From Bathymodiolus brooksi (Eukaryota; Mollusca; Bivalvia; Mytilida; Modiolidae), in contig OY804585.1 of assembly GCA_963680875.1 (NCBI GenBank), positions 44,127,414 through 44,191,413 of the forward strand: a stretch of 64,000 nt of DNA. The letters are read 5' to 3'. Below the pieces are notes generated by a model, which saw only the letters and a program-made list of their open reading frames with translations, was not told the DNA's origin and did not search any database. A program made the position numbers and the translations under genes. How positions within the stretch are numbered: the stretch's first letter is position 1; each line of letters starts with the position of its first letter. Below are positions 22,176 to 32,802 of this stretch, in pieces.

Positions 22176-23245
22176 TGAGCTGTACCCATATACTACTAAC
22201 GTTTCATTTACTAATTATTCGTTTTATTTTTGTTTGTGACTTAATTTCGGTGATCTTTTAACGTTTCATTCATGCGCGCAGAGCCTGAAGTTGGGGTTCC
22301 CGCCAATTTTTCCGGTACTTTTTCATTTTTTTTTTTTTTTTCATTTTTCTCATTTTTCCAAATTTTTTTTAATCATTTTTTTTAATTTTTTTTTTTTTTT
22401 TCATTTTATTTTAATTTTTAATTTTTTTTTTTATTTTTTTTTTTTTTTTTTGCATAACACATGTTTAACAAGTTACAAAGCATCGTTTTCTAGCGCTTTC
22501 ACTGGTTGTCTTCCCGTCATTTTCATGGAGCGCGCCTTCAATAATTACATTTCTTACAAAAGTTTTGTTGTTTTCGGATATGTTGTGTAGTACTCCAAGT
22601 ATTCTATGACGTCCATGTTGGATTTTCTGTTATATTTTCAGAGATCTTGACGTTTCTCGATTCCTTCCTCTAATTTTCGTGTTTATTCAACATTTTAATT
22701 TGTGATATTTTCATAATGTGTTTCGTCGTTTCCTTTTTGAGTTTTCACTCGGATTTTCGTGTTCATTTAGTTTTTAATTACTATTTTTGTCGCTTTGATA
22801 CTGTTTTTTGCTTTTCTTTTACGTTAGTATTCGATATTTTTATCGTGTTTCTCGTTTGTTCGAGTTTTTGTCGTATTGTTTGCGCGTGTTTCACGTTTTA
22901 ATCACGTTTTCGCGTTATGATTTCAGTTTTAATCACGTGTTTTCGTGTTCATTTAACTTTTTAATGGTTATCTGTTCGCTTTGTTAACGTTTTTGTTTAT
23001 GTTTTTCGTGTTTTGGGTGGAATTTCAGTGCTATTGTAGGAGTGGTGGTGGCTGCTGCTGCTCTGGGGTAAGTGCTTATGGCTGCTGCTGCTGCTGTTGC
23101 TACGTGAGAAAGAGGAAATTGGTGGTATTGTGTCGTGAAGTAGAAATTAGAAACAGAAGGAAAACATAAACAAACGGAGAGATAAACGAAAAGACAAAAC
23201 ACAAGAGACAAAGAGAATTAAACAGACGGTGTCGAATGTCACAGC
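22176..23245. other. T-rich and CTG-repeat spacer upstream of the polymerase gene
   Basis: The region holds an imperfect T-homopolymer block (22318-22455), then T-rich DNA with repeated TTTTCGTGTT words (22670-22960), then a CTG/GCT trinucleotide tract (23047-23101). Frames through it (for example 22291-22590 and 22716-22901) encode only low-complexity Phe/Val-rich strings and are not called. Confidence 0.6.
23047..23101. repeat. CTG trinucleotide microsatellite
   Basis: Two runs of GCTGCTGCTG separated by about 20 bases (CTGGGGTAAGTGCTTATG). Mirrored open frames over it (Gly/Cys-rich on one strand, Ala-rich on the other) are artefacts of the repeat. Confidence 0.8.
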
Positions 23246-23252
23246 ACTTCGG

Positions 23253-23297
23253 TGACTCATCGATCTATTTTTAGTAGCATGCCGTCACCTATAAAAG
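23253..23297 (+). promoter_or_regulatory. AP-1 site and TATA box of the zinc-finger/polymerase gene
   Basis: TGACTCA, a perfect AP-1/TRE word, is at 23253-23259 and TATAAAAG is at 23290-23297. The first ATG of the gene lies at 23352, so a start of transcription about 25-30 bases after the TATA (near 23320, CATTCACATTC) leaves a 5' leader of ~30 bases. The order AP-1, TATA, short leader, ATG is that of a compact polymerase II promoter. Confidence 0.6.
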
Positions 23298-23351
23298 CCG
23301 ACTCGACGCGAAACATTCACATTCTGCGCCCAGACGCCGAAGTGAACAGAC

Positions 23352-23393
23352 ATGTTTAGAGCTCAGCGCAAACACCAATTAGACAGAGCAGAT
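23352..23393 (+). CDS. exon 1 of the zinc-finger/polymerase gene
   Basis: ATG TTT AGA GCT opens 14 codons (MFRAQRKHQLDRAD) and ends at a GTAAGT donor at 23394. The intron ends with TTTTGCAG at 23491. Joining is in phase 0 and gives MHSCGHC directly after the 14 residues. The clean donor and acceptor mean that this gene was expressed through the host spliceosome. Confidence 0.65.
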
Positions 23394-23491
23394 GTAAGTC
23401 ATACATATAGTTTTAGCAAATAAAATGTATCTGACATGTAGTTGAACTGTTTGATTCATGTTGTAAATATGCATACATTTGTCTTTTGCAG

Positions 23492-23977
23492 ATGCATTCC
23501 TGTGGACATTGTCAACAAATGTTTTCCAAGAAGAGTCAATTAATGGAGCACCACCGTCTAAACAAACACCATAATACCTTTAACTGTGGAGTATGCCAGA
23601 AGTGTTTTACTAGAAAGGAAAATCTCGATAGACATGTGAGAAAACACAACAACGACAGCTTCTTTCCATGTAGCGAATGCGGATTGTTGTACAGACGAAA
23701 GGATAACCTGTATCGACATCTGAAGGAAAAACATCAGAGTGGTGCCGGTTTACAAAATCAACCCGTGGATATTAACCACCTCGATCAGTATTTCACCATT
23801 ACTAAGGAGAAGGGAAAGAAGATGCCTCGATTTAACACCTAATCCAACGAGTACAGAGTTACGTTCAATGAATTAAACGTCCAGAGTGTACCAGACATAT
23901 TGAAAACCCTACAGAACCTATTTGACTCCATTTTAACAGATGTCACCAAAGGAATACAGGAAGAGGATTTAGTCCAA
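23492..23977 (+). pseudogene. exon 2: three C2H2 zinc fingers, 5' part of the polymerase gene
   Basis: Three consecutive C2H2 units (C-x2-C ... H-x3/4-H) are followed by a short linker (DQYFTITKEKGKKMPRFN), an in-frame TAA at 23840-23842, and 45 more codons in the same frame (VTFNELNVQSVPDILKTLQN) that match the usual continuation of this polymerase family. The frame is cut at 23977, where the retroelement begins. Confidence 0.75.
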
Positions 23978-25780
23978 TAAGGGTAATAACAAAATTACCG
24001 AACTCCGAACAATCTTACAAAGGGAAAGTCAAAACTCATAATTATATAAACAGACAAAATCAGTCAACAACCGGAAAACTGTTAAAACCGTAATGACCCT
24101 GACTTGGTACAGGCATTTCTAAAGAAATGGTGGGTTGAATCAGATTTTAAGGCGCCAAACCTCCCGCTCTCATTACGGTTCAAAGGTTCCGGCTTGTCAC
24201 TATAACAGTATTTAAAAACAGGAACAAAATAGGTAAAATAGTTGTCAAAGCAGTACCATATTCGGTGACGTAAATGTCAAAAATATTTTTACGTCACACA
24301 TTGATAAAAAAATATCCTTGACATTTTTCTTGACTTCTTTATCTTTATACATTTTCACTATATGAAAATGCATCGCTTATAATCGTTTCTGCAGAGACGG
24401 AATATATTTCGACAAGATCTTGGTATCGGAATATAAACTTTTTAAGAGATCGAATAAGGCGAATCTTTTCATAGCCCTGGTCCAGTAGCCTGTTTCTCAG
24501 ATGAAGATGACGTTTCAGGAAATCAGAATAATTGCTAATGGCCCTTGCATAGCGAATCAATTGCGAGATGTAAACACCATATGCAGGAGAAGCTGGTATA
24601 TTGCTGCACATGTTTGGAAAATTTATGATTTTAAAATTGAAGTCCCGTTTATCATAAATTTTAGTACTGAGTTGACCACTGTCCTCAAATTCGAGGTACA
24701 AGTCCAAAAATGATGCGGACGAAGCTGTATCGGTGGTCTCTTTAACTTCCAGCTCTGGAGGATATATCAATGGAAGAAATTCTGCAAATCTAGAATAATT
24801 GATAGATAAAACGTCATCAATATACCTGTATGTGAAATTAAAGGCTCTAGCCTCATGAATCTTCTTATCTTTTACAAGCTTTTGAAGAAACTCCGACTCA
24901 TAAGAGTATAAAAATAAATCGGCTAGAAGAGGGGCACAATTCGTACCCATTGGTATGCCGACGACCTGCTGAAACAGTGTCCCTCCAAAGGAGACAAATA
25001 TGTTATCGATTAGGAACTCCAGCATACTGATCACTTGTTTTACCTTTTTGAATTTTGTTTGAAAAATATGTGGAATTGTAGACTAACACAACAAATTTTG
25101 AGCCATAGTTTCTATGACTAAAAGCTTTATGAATTGTTTCTTTTAAGCGGGTTTTTAATTTGTCATGCGGTAGGGTGGTACATAGAGTTGAAAAATCAAA
25201 AGTTTTGATGGAGGACACCTGAGAGAAAGATCTTGATTTCAGGTTATCCAAAAGATCTTTAGAGTTTTTCAAAATCCACATGTGATTTATGCCACTACGC
25301 GAGTAAACAGTTTCACAATATTTCTGTTGTCCCTCTTTTACTGCAGACAGAATCTTTGCCAGGTGAATAGACAATTCTTTCGTCGAACAAGTTGATGATC
25401 CCGCTATGTACCTTTCTTTGTATGGTGTCTTATGGAGCTTAGGTATCCAATATAAATAGGGTAAATCCTCAGACTCTTTACCAGAGGGAATGTTTAAAGA
25501 GGTCATGAATGATCTGTGGTTAGCTAGGATTTCATCTTTGTCGAACGAAGTTGGTTTGTATGTGGTATTACTAGAGGTGTTGCTATTTATGCCTAATTCC
25601 TTGATTAGGCATTCGAAGTAATATGATTTACATACAAACACGATATTGTTGGAAGCCTTGTCTGCAGGAACGATAGCATATCTGTCATGAAGAGAGGAAA
25701 GACACTTAACAGCTTCTTGGTCTTTAAATACAGACTTAGGTCGACTATTAACACAATTTTTGCGGACCGTGAACAGACAA
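23978..25780 (-). mobile_element. Penelope-like retroelement, 5'-truncated, inside the polymerase gene
   Basis: The insertion interrupts the polymerase protein between its codons DLVQ and VTLECP; both junctions carry CAA (23975-23977 and 25778-25780), so the breakpoints are precise or near-precise. On the minus strand it reads a partial reverse transcriptase then about 350 bp of 3' sequence, the last 220 bp of which recur at 8035-8262. The RT start is missing, consistent with 5' truncation. No GIY-YIG endonuclease domain is seen after the RT. Absence of poly-A at the end (TTATTACCCTTA) also fits Penelope-like elements better than LINEs. Confidence 0.75.
24345..25780 (-). pseudogene. Penelope-like reverse transcriptase, truncated and frameshifted
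   Basis: Two minus-strand frames (25780 to ~25040, then 25034-24345) form one RT split by a frameshift near 25035. Visible blocks are YAIVPADKASNNIVFV (finger region), YLYWIPKLHKTPYKERYIAG, a degenerate DFSTLCTTLP motif A (usually SLYT), VGIPMGTNCAPLLADLF (motif B) and YRYIDDVLS (catalytic YxDD). A helical thumb ends SLKKFIFRYQDLVE and then SENV-stop. Motif A has Cys where Tyr is expected. The first ~45 residues of the longer open frame are just the complement of the polymerase gene and do not belong to it. Assignment to Penelope-like elements rests on the PKxHK and GTNCAP blocks; the subfamily is not determined. Confidence 0.75.
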
Positions 25781-28700
25781 GTTACCCTTGAATGTCCCGA
25801 TTTGGATTTTCCCATCAGATTACCTTTCATGCAGATGAACCAACAGACCAGTGAACTACTACTAGCCGAAATAGAAAGAGTGCTACAGTCCAACGAACAG
25901 TTCGTTCTGGACCATTGTGTACAACTGAATATAACACACGTCAGCCTTCCTAAGGGTGGAACTGGAAAGAGATGTGATTACGTGGACACGGAGAGGTTCC
26001 TGAAAGATAAACGTTGCATCATACAGATACAAAGCAAAGATGACATGTGTTGTGCCAGGGCCATCGTAACGGCCAAAGCTAAGATCGACGGACACGAGCA
26101 ATGGAATTATATTCAAAGAGGTCGTCGTATCCAAGAAGAGTTGCCGTTGGAATTACACGCCAAGGCGGGAGTACCCATACATCAATGCGGAATCGAAGAT
26201 GTAAAAACGTTTCAACGATTCCTGGTAGGATATCAGATACATGTGATATCGCGAGAGCATTTCAACGGAATTGTTTACCATGGACCCACAGCCGATAAGA
26301 AGATCTACCTGTACTACCATGACAACCACTACGATGTGATTACCAGTATGACTGCGTTCCTGAGTCGTAACTACTTCTGTACAAACTGTTACAAAGGTTA
26401 TAACACCAAAGAAGAACACGCTTGCAACAACGTATGCCATAATTGTCGAAAGATTCACGATCAAACTGAAGATGATTGGATACATTGTCAAGATTGTGGA
26501 CGATAGTTCAAAGGACCAACATGATTTAATCTCCACAACAAGACGACGCCATTGGAAAACTCAACGTGCACCTCCTATTACAAATGTAAGAACTGCGGAC
26601 AAACCGTGAACAAACGAATGGGAGATCATACCTGTGGAAACGTCTATTGCAAGACTTGTAAAGATTATTATCCATCTGAACACCAGTGTTGTATGCTACC
26701 TGTGGATTACAACGATAGACAGAAGAAACAGACTTACATCTTTTCGATTTTGAATGTACCCAAGATGACATGATCCAGTGTCAACAAGGATACCAATTGG
26801 ATGACAACGGAAAATGTATTCATTGCAAATCACCGAGGTGTGGAGCTTTCGAACATAAGCCTAATCTATGTGTAGTACATAGTGTGTTTAAAATACATGG
26901 ATCAAGGCGTCGATAAAGACAGTATCTGCCAAACATGTGGAAAGAACGAATTGGTGTTTGCCGGACCGAACACAACTGAACACTTTTGCCAATGGTTGTT
27001 TTCCGGAGAAAACGAAGGGGTCACCGTCATTGCACACAATTTCAAAGGCTATGATTCATTGCACATACTAGGGTATCTGTACCAAAACGGTGTGAAACCA
27101 ACGATTATTGCCAATGGTGCCAAGAACATGTATGATAGACTCCATCAACTTTTTACCTAGCGCATTATCGGAATTACCTAAGATGCTTGGATTGGAGGAG
27201 CTCAAGAAAAGATATTTCCCACATTTGTTCAATAGGAAAGAGAACCAATCAGTCGTACTCAATTATCTACCAGACGTACACTACTACCACCCGGATGCCA
27301 TGAAACTGAAAGACAGAAAAGTCTTCTTCGTGTGGTATGAGACCAACTACAGGCAACGATTCGATTTTCAAAGAGAACTATTGAGTTACTGTCGCTCCGA
27401 CGTGGACATATTAAGAAGAGCCTGCCTAACGTTTAGACAACTGTTTTTGGAGATGACGTCTACCGACGGACACAGAGGCATCGATCCTTTTCAGAAATGC
27501 ATCACGATAGCCTCGACTTGCAATTTGGTCTTTAGAACGAAATTTCTACGCCCCGATACCATCGGTATCATTCCAGCTCAAGGATACCGTCAAGACGAAA
27601 AACATTCCATCAAAGCCATGCAATGGATCAAATACTTATCGACAACAGAAGGAGTCTGCATACAACATGCTAGAAACGGTGGGGAAAAGGAAATTGGACC
27701 TTATAGAGTGGATGGATACTACGAAAACGAGAACGGACAACAATACGTCTTGGAATTTAACGGAAAGTTCTGGCACGGATGTTTACACTGTTACAATGAC
27801 AGCACCGTCAACCCGGTCAATGGTATGACCATGGGTGATCTATACCAACGAACCATGGAGAAGAAACGATACCTGGAAGGTCAAGGGTATATCTACGTTG
27901 GGAAGTGGGAATGCGAGTTCGACAGAGAAGTTCGAGAAGACGACACTTTACGAAACTTTGTTCAACAATCCGAGATGATCAACCCGTTGGAACCCCGAGA
28001 TGCTTTTTATGGAGGTCGCACTGAAGCGTTTACATTGTTTCAAAAAGACCAGGATATATCATACGTCGATGTAACCTCCCTCTATCCATATATCAATAAG
28101 ACCTGAAAGATACCCATCGGACACCCTGAGATCGTCACCGAGGGTTTTACAGATATACAACAGTAGGAAGGACTCATCAAATGCAAAATCCTTCCACCAA
28201 GAGGACTGTACATACCCGTATTACCAGTGAAAATGAACAACAAATTGTTGTTTACTCTGTGTAGAACATGTAGTGAAAACCATCAACAGACACCGTGTCA
28301 ATATAACGACGGAGAAAGATCATTGACGGGAACATGGGTCACGGACGAATTGAAGAAAGCATTGGAGAAATGATATGTAGTTCAGCGCATCTACGAAGTG
28401 TGGCATTTCGATGAAACGGAACAGTACGATCCGAAAACGAAAACTGGAGGACTCTTTACCGATTACGTGAATACCTTCCTCTAAATGAAGCAGAAAGCCA
28501 GCGGTTGGCCAGAGTGGTGTCAGAACGAAAACGATAGATGGAGTTACATCAGAGACTACCACGAAAAGGAGGGAATACTCATGGACTACAACAACATAAA
28601 GAAGAATCCTGGATTGAGAGCATTAGCCAAACTGATGCTGAATAGCTTTTGGGGACAATTCGGACAGAGATCCAACATGCCTCGGATAAAATACATATCC

Positions 28701-29331
28701 GAACCTGTCGAATATTTCGACATGTTGACCAGCGACCAGATTTTTGTGATGGGTATAAATATTGTCAGCGACGAGATGGTGGAAATGAGATATCAATACA
28801 AAGAGTTCGTCGAAGAATCCGGGAGAACCAACGTAGTCATAGCAGCCTATACCACAGCTCAAGCCCGTTTGAAGTTGTAGTTATTTGGAACAATTAGGAC
28901 CCCGTGCCTTATACGCCGATACAGACTCAGTCGTGTATACCTCTAGGTCAGGCGAGTGGAAACCAGAACTCGGTGACTACCTAGGAGATCTCACCGATGA
29001 AGTGCCCTACAATAGAATAATAGAGTTTGTCACCGGTGGACCGAAAAACTATGCTTACAAGATTGCCAGATCCGATAAGGATGGAAATATGACCATATGT
29101 AAAGTGAGAGGCATCACTCTCAACTACAAGAACTCCTTGACCATCAACTTTGATACGATCAAGGACATGGTCATTAACAACAGAGATGACGTCAAGATCG
29201 TGAAGGACGACTTCAAGATCACGAGAGACCACAAGAGATTACTTACCGTACATCAAGACAAAGACTACAGGATAGTTTTCGATAAAAGAGTCATCATGCA
29301 GGACTACAGCACGCGACCGTACGGATTTTAA
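25781..29331 (+). pseudogene. family-B DNA polymerase body (exonuclease, nuclease-like and polymerase domains)
   Basis: Readable segments are 25781-26503, 26552-26740, 26741-26880, 26882-27130, 27131-28103, 28107-28480, 28485-28877 and 28885-29331. Together they span a Cys-rich zinc-binding region, the three exonuclease motifs, an internal Vsr-like block with GDLYQRTMEKKRYLE, and polymerase motifs A, B and C with their catalytic Asp residues intact (DVTSLYP, YADTDSV). The end SKDYRIVFDKRV-like block runs to a natural TAA at 29331. Preserved catalytic residues beside many stops mean decay by neutral mutation after loss of activity. Confidence 0.85.
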
Positions 29332-29493
29332 GAGGGTCGTCTATCCTGTAATGGCCAAAATAAGGTTTTCCGGCAGTTTACGCCCCTGCACGAAAGATAG
29401 CATACTGTTGGCCCTTTCGTGAGGTTGAAGATACTGTCGGAAGGTAGACGATTCTCAACTGTACATAATTGTTTATACATGTAAAGATTGCGA

Positions 29494-29499
29494 AATAAA
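29494..29499 (+). terminator. polyadenylation signal AATAAA
   Basis: AATAAA lies 163 bases after the polymerase stop codon and is followed within 30 bases by a T/GT-rich stretch (GTACATTATTATACGTTTGTTGTTT region). This is the expected end of the transcript of the zinc-finger/polymerase gene. Confidence 0.45.
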
Positions 29500-30141
29500 A
29501 AACATGTGTACATTATTATACGTTTGTTGTTTATATGTCTGTTTGTGTTAATGTTAAAAATCCTAGGGAGGAATACCTACGTACTAAAACCGGCTATATA
29601 CAACAATGGCAAACGTCAGTGGAGGGTAATAGTAATAAAGAAACAAAAAGAAAAAAAAGGTTAATGCGGCCTCTATATATAGAGCCAGTCACAAGCCTGG
29701 ATAAATGCAGAGTGACCTTCTATTGGGTAACTTTATATCCCCTTTGATAGATGTGTACAATAAACACACTGAATAATTTATCCGAGAAACACGTAAGAAA
29801 TCAATGCATACATCCCCCTAAATCAATTCAAATAATATTTATCATGACATTACAGATATACATGCTTAATTATGGAACATGACTTATTGATATATACACT
29901 GCTTACAAACAAAAGCAATACCATGTGACAAGAATACCCCAATAATATCCTGTGGTCAAATAGGAATACAGATGAAATGGAATTCTTCATTATCGATTGA
30001 GACAGGTGTGCCTGTAAGAGCCGCATCACGGCTGACTGCACAATTGAGGAGTGAAAAATGGTTTAACATAGGGGTCAATAGCGCTATACGGGCCCCGATA
30101 CACTACTGACGTGACTGTAGTGTTAAAATATGAGATACCAG
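29500..30141. other. non-coding spacer
   Basis: I see no supported gene or named repeat. Short frames at 29535-29747 and 29850-30041 have no features. Confidence 0.45.
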
Positions 30142-30423
30142 CTATCCGAAACAGTCACTTTTTAACAGGAAATCACACATGCATATTAAAGTATCTTTAC
30201 TTTCTGAGTTTAAAAGCCATATAAATTTATCCCCAAATGATAATTTTTCAAAGTTAGAATGATTAATGTTATTCTTAATTGTTTCAAGAAGCTTGCGCCT
30301 GGAAGTATAGTAAAAATAACATTTTAATAGAAGGTGTTTTTCAGATTCTATTGTGCTATGTAGGTCACAAATATTATCCATGACAACACAAAATTTCGGA
30401 AAACCCCAGATATAAATAAACAA
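30142..30423 (-). pseudogene. LINE C-terminal fragment (zinc-ribbon tail)
   Basis: A 93-codon frame with C-D-L-H-x8-H-LLLKC near residues 19-35 matches the pattern of the Cys/His tail found after RT in many non-LTR retrotransposons (C-x2/3-C/H ... H-x3/4-C). It then has a helical Leu/Lys-rich end. No RT is adjacent on this strand, so it is a small relic. Confidence 0.45.
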
Positions 30424-31649
30424 ACGATGTTCGGAAATTAATATTTTTTGAACTCACGAGGTCGCAACCTTATATTGGCGCGAAGGTCAATAAAACTGGC
30501 GTCATTTCCCGAAAACAGAGAAAATGCTATTAGGCGAGTATAAACACGAATAAATTTTACTTTAACAAGCAGCAAATGACCTTTGTAACCTACTGATTTT
30601 GGCGAATTTTAGGTGACATTTGAAAATTTGTATTTGATGAATCTGACAAAAAATCAAAAATAATGCTTCACAAATTGGACAATTGAAATTATGGGTCGTC
30701 AATTTGTTGTGATGTCACAAAGAAACTGCTTCATATTGCTGAACTAAACGAACTCATACCGAACCAATCGCAATCTAGTTTGCAATACCTACACCACGCT
30801 TTTTGTAAAGAGATTTTAACCTAACAATGCTAATAACATTGCATTCAATCAAATAAAATACTGACATCTAATCTGTTTAAAATGTTTTAGTTAACCTGAC
30901 AACGGTTTGTAGTGGGGCTCGTGTTAGTCAATCCTTAGTTTTCTGTGTAGTGTTATATAGATGATTAATTGTCCTTTTGTGTCTTTCTTTTGGCCATTGT
31001 ATTGTATGTCCTTCGATTTACGACTTCTGATTACCCCTTTGGTATCTTCAAACTTTTCCTAAGTGGAATGTGAGTAATTGCCATCGCTCCGCCTCCGTTT
31101 ATTAGCTTTGTGTGTGGGTTATTTATACTGTTCATTCTCGTTTTGTCTCAGACGAAAACACTAATGATTCTACTTCGGTATATCATAGTATTCGAGATAA
31201 ATTAAGTTGAAAGCATCCCTTAGAACGGACCAGCTGCTTAGTTCGAGGTATCTAAGGAAACAATATCTAATGTAATGTGCTTGGCACGTTTCAGGAATAA
31301 CTAATCCAACAATTTTTCAAGTTTTTTTATATGACATAAAAACAAGTCCCTTTGCTCTCATCATAGTCAAATTATTGAGAAGCCAAATAATTAAATAATC
31401 TAGTGGGAGCAAGTAAACCAAGGAGCCTAAACAGGATTGGTTAAGGTTACCTATGAGGTTAATTAACTTTAGTTTTACTTAATTAAATATTTAGGGACCG
31501 TACATCTTAAACAAAAATATATCTAATAAACCATGTCAATGTCAATACACTGGATATTGGGTGGATGATACCATCGGCGTTAACAAGCAGATGTATATGT
31601 TTGTCGTCAATTTCAGCAATAGACCACTTTATTATAGAATCATACGTAC
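30424..31649. other. non-coding spacer with dispersed repeat copy
   Basis: No gene is supported. The part at 30905-31060 is a diverged copy of the dispersed repeat at 525-700. The rest shows no structure that I can name. Confidence 0.5.
30905..31060 (+). repeat. dispersed repeat, copy 2
   Basis: Same ordered words as 525-700: GTGGGGCTCGTGTTAGTC, TAGTTTTCTGTGTA, TTGTCCTTTTGTGTC, CATTGTATTGTATGTCC, CTTCTGATTACCCCTTTGG. The two copies differ by many substitutions but keep spacing. Confidence 0.55.
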
Positions 31650-31835
31650 GTTTTTGACAAGAAATGAAAAGGAATTTTTATAGAAAAGTGTGTTCAAATA
31701 ACACGTCCTTTGAGTTAATGCCAGTAGATGAAAATGTTGTATTAAAAGAGCTTGAACAACTTAATCCAAGCAAAAGTACTGGTTTAGATGGTATTCCACT
31801 GCGATTCCTAAGGGATGGTGCATGTATTTTGAAAA

Positions 31836-32591
31836 AACCCAGAGAAAAATGGAAATCGCAAACGTTTTGACGTACGTGTGAAGGCATTAACCATGTTAGA
31901 TGCACATTCAATTCGCATCATGAAACGTACGTCGGAATGCAGAATAAATGAACGTGTGTGGAAGCGGCATAATGCATATGGAAGGCGTTCTATTAGCCGC
32001 ATATGTTGGTTGCCAATCGTGCTTCAACAGAAGTGATCGATGTATTTATTGACCTGAACAAGGCAACTGTCTACCTATCTTCGGAGCTTTTTCCATTCTT
32101 CTGCATGTACATTGTGCTCCCTTTCTCTCCCTTTCTACTATAGACGTCCTTCTTCAATTCTTAACTCTCCTCGCTTCCATGCGTATTGCTATCTTCCGTC
32201 ATTTTGTCTTTCTCGTGCTTCTCCCGGTTTACACTTTTTTCCTTCACTCCTCTTTTTTGGTTCCTTCGTGCAATGTGCACAACTTTTTCTTCAATTCTTA
32301 ACTTTCCCCATACCAGGTCGGTCGATCATAATTGCCTTGAACGGGGATGTACTGCCTAGGATAAAAGCTTCTTTTCCTTTCCAGAACATTCTGTCTAGGC
32401 CATGATCCGTCAAGATTAGCCTGACCGACGGAACATCCTGTTGGATACACCTGGTTAAATCATGGATTTGTGGATTGAGTTCTATTTTGAATTGTCGGAA
32501 AAATGGGCCGTCGGAGTAATGGGCTGTCGGAGTAATGGGTTGTCGGAGTAATGGGCTGTCGGAGTTATGGGTTGTCGGAATAATGCTACGC
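31836..32591. mobile_element. insertion or replacement within the LINE, with 16-bp tandem repeat at its right end
   Basis: About 755 bp replace roughly 35-40 codons expected between RFLRDGACILK and GNYRPVSS. Its right end (32505-32583) holds five copies of a 16-bp unit, TGTCGGAGTAATGGGC/T, with small changes. No transposase or terminal inverted repeat is evident, and the left end carries ordinary sequence. It may be a damaged relative of the MULE-like element 850 bp downstream, whose termini also repeat a GTCGGA word; this is speculative. Confidence 0.5.
32505..32583. repeat. 16-bp tandem repeat, ~5 copies
   Basis: Unit TGTCGGAGTAATGGGC alternates with a final T variant. The last copy (TGTCGGAATAATG) abuts the resumed LINE sequence. 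Confidence 0.85.
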
Positions 32592-32802
32592 ATCCGGAAA
32601 TTACAGGCCTGTAAGTAGTTTAGTAGTCGTATCCAAAATTCTAGAAAAGTCAGTTAAAATTCAGTTTGAAAAATATTTAGTTGATACTAAGCTTTTATAT
32701 AATTTTCAGACAGGGTTTTGAGCTGCACATTCTACTGAAACATGCTTAATACATTTACTTGATCATATAAAAACCCAGTCATCAAAGAGACAATACACTG
32801 GT

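Larger units (their letters stand above)
23352..29331 (+). pseudogene. zinc-finger plus family-B DNA polymerase gene, decayed and split by a retroelement
   Basis: Exon 1 (23352-23393, 14 codons) joins in phase to exon 2 at 23492. Exon 2 encodes three C2H2 fingers near residues 18-90 (CGHC..., CGVC..., CSEC...), continues after an in-frame TAA at 23840, and breaks at 23977. A 1.8 kb Penelope-like insertion follows, and the same protein resumes at 25781 (VTLECPDLDFP). Further on come Cys/His clusters (26380-26700), the 3'-5' exonuclease motifs FDFE (~26742), HNFKGYDS (~27040) and YCRSDVDIL (~27392), a FNGKFWHGC block (~27755) resembling Vsr/restriction-type endonuclease domains, then polymerase motifs DVTSLYP (~28066), KLMLNSFWG (~28630) and YADTDSV (~28915). 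At least six in-frame stops (23840, 26504, 28104, ~28165, ~28370, 28482) and several frameshifts (~26740, ~26880, ~27130, ~28880) make it non-functional. Similar proteins are widespread in cnidarian and mollusc genomes and are thought to come from mobile or viral DNA; no integrase, ATPase or capsid gene is nearby. Confidence 0.85.

Noticed and set aside
22291..22590. 99-codon Phe-rich ORF
   Set aside because: It is a translation of an impure poly-T block.
8035..24205. A 16-kb transposon with the inverted pair as its terminal repeats
   Set aside because: The right-hand copy lies downstream of a Penelope-like RT inside the polymerase gene, so both copies are better explained as 3' ends of two retroelement insertions in opposite orientation.
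25781..25893. N-terminal extension of the RT frame (first ~45 residues, Ser-rich)
   Set aside because: This part is the reverse complement of polymerase coding sequence; the retroelement starts at about 25780.
23352..29331. A complete Polinton/Maverick or related virus-like element
   Set aside because: Only the polymerase gene is present. I found no integrase, packaging ATPase, protease or capsid frame, and no long terminal inverted repeats around it.
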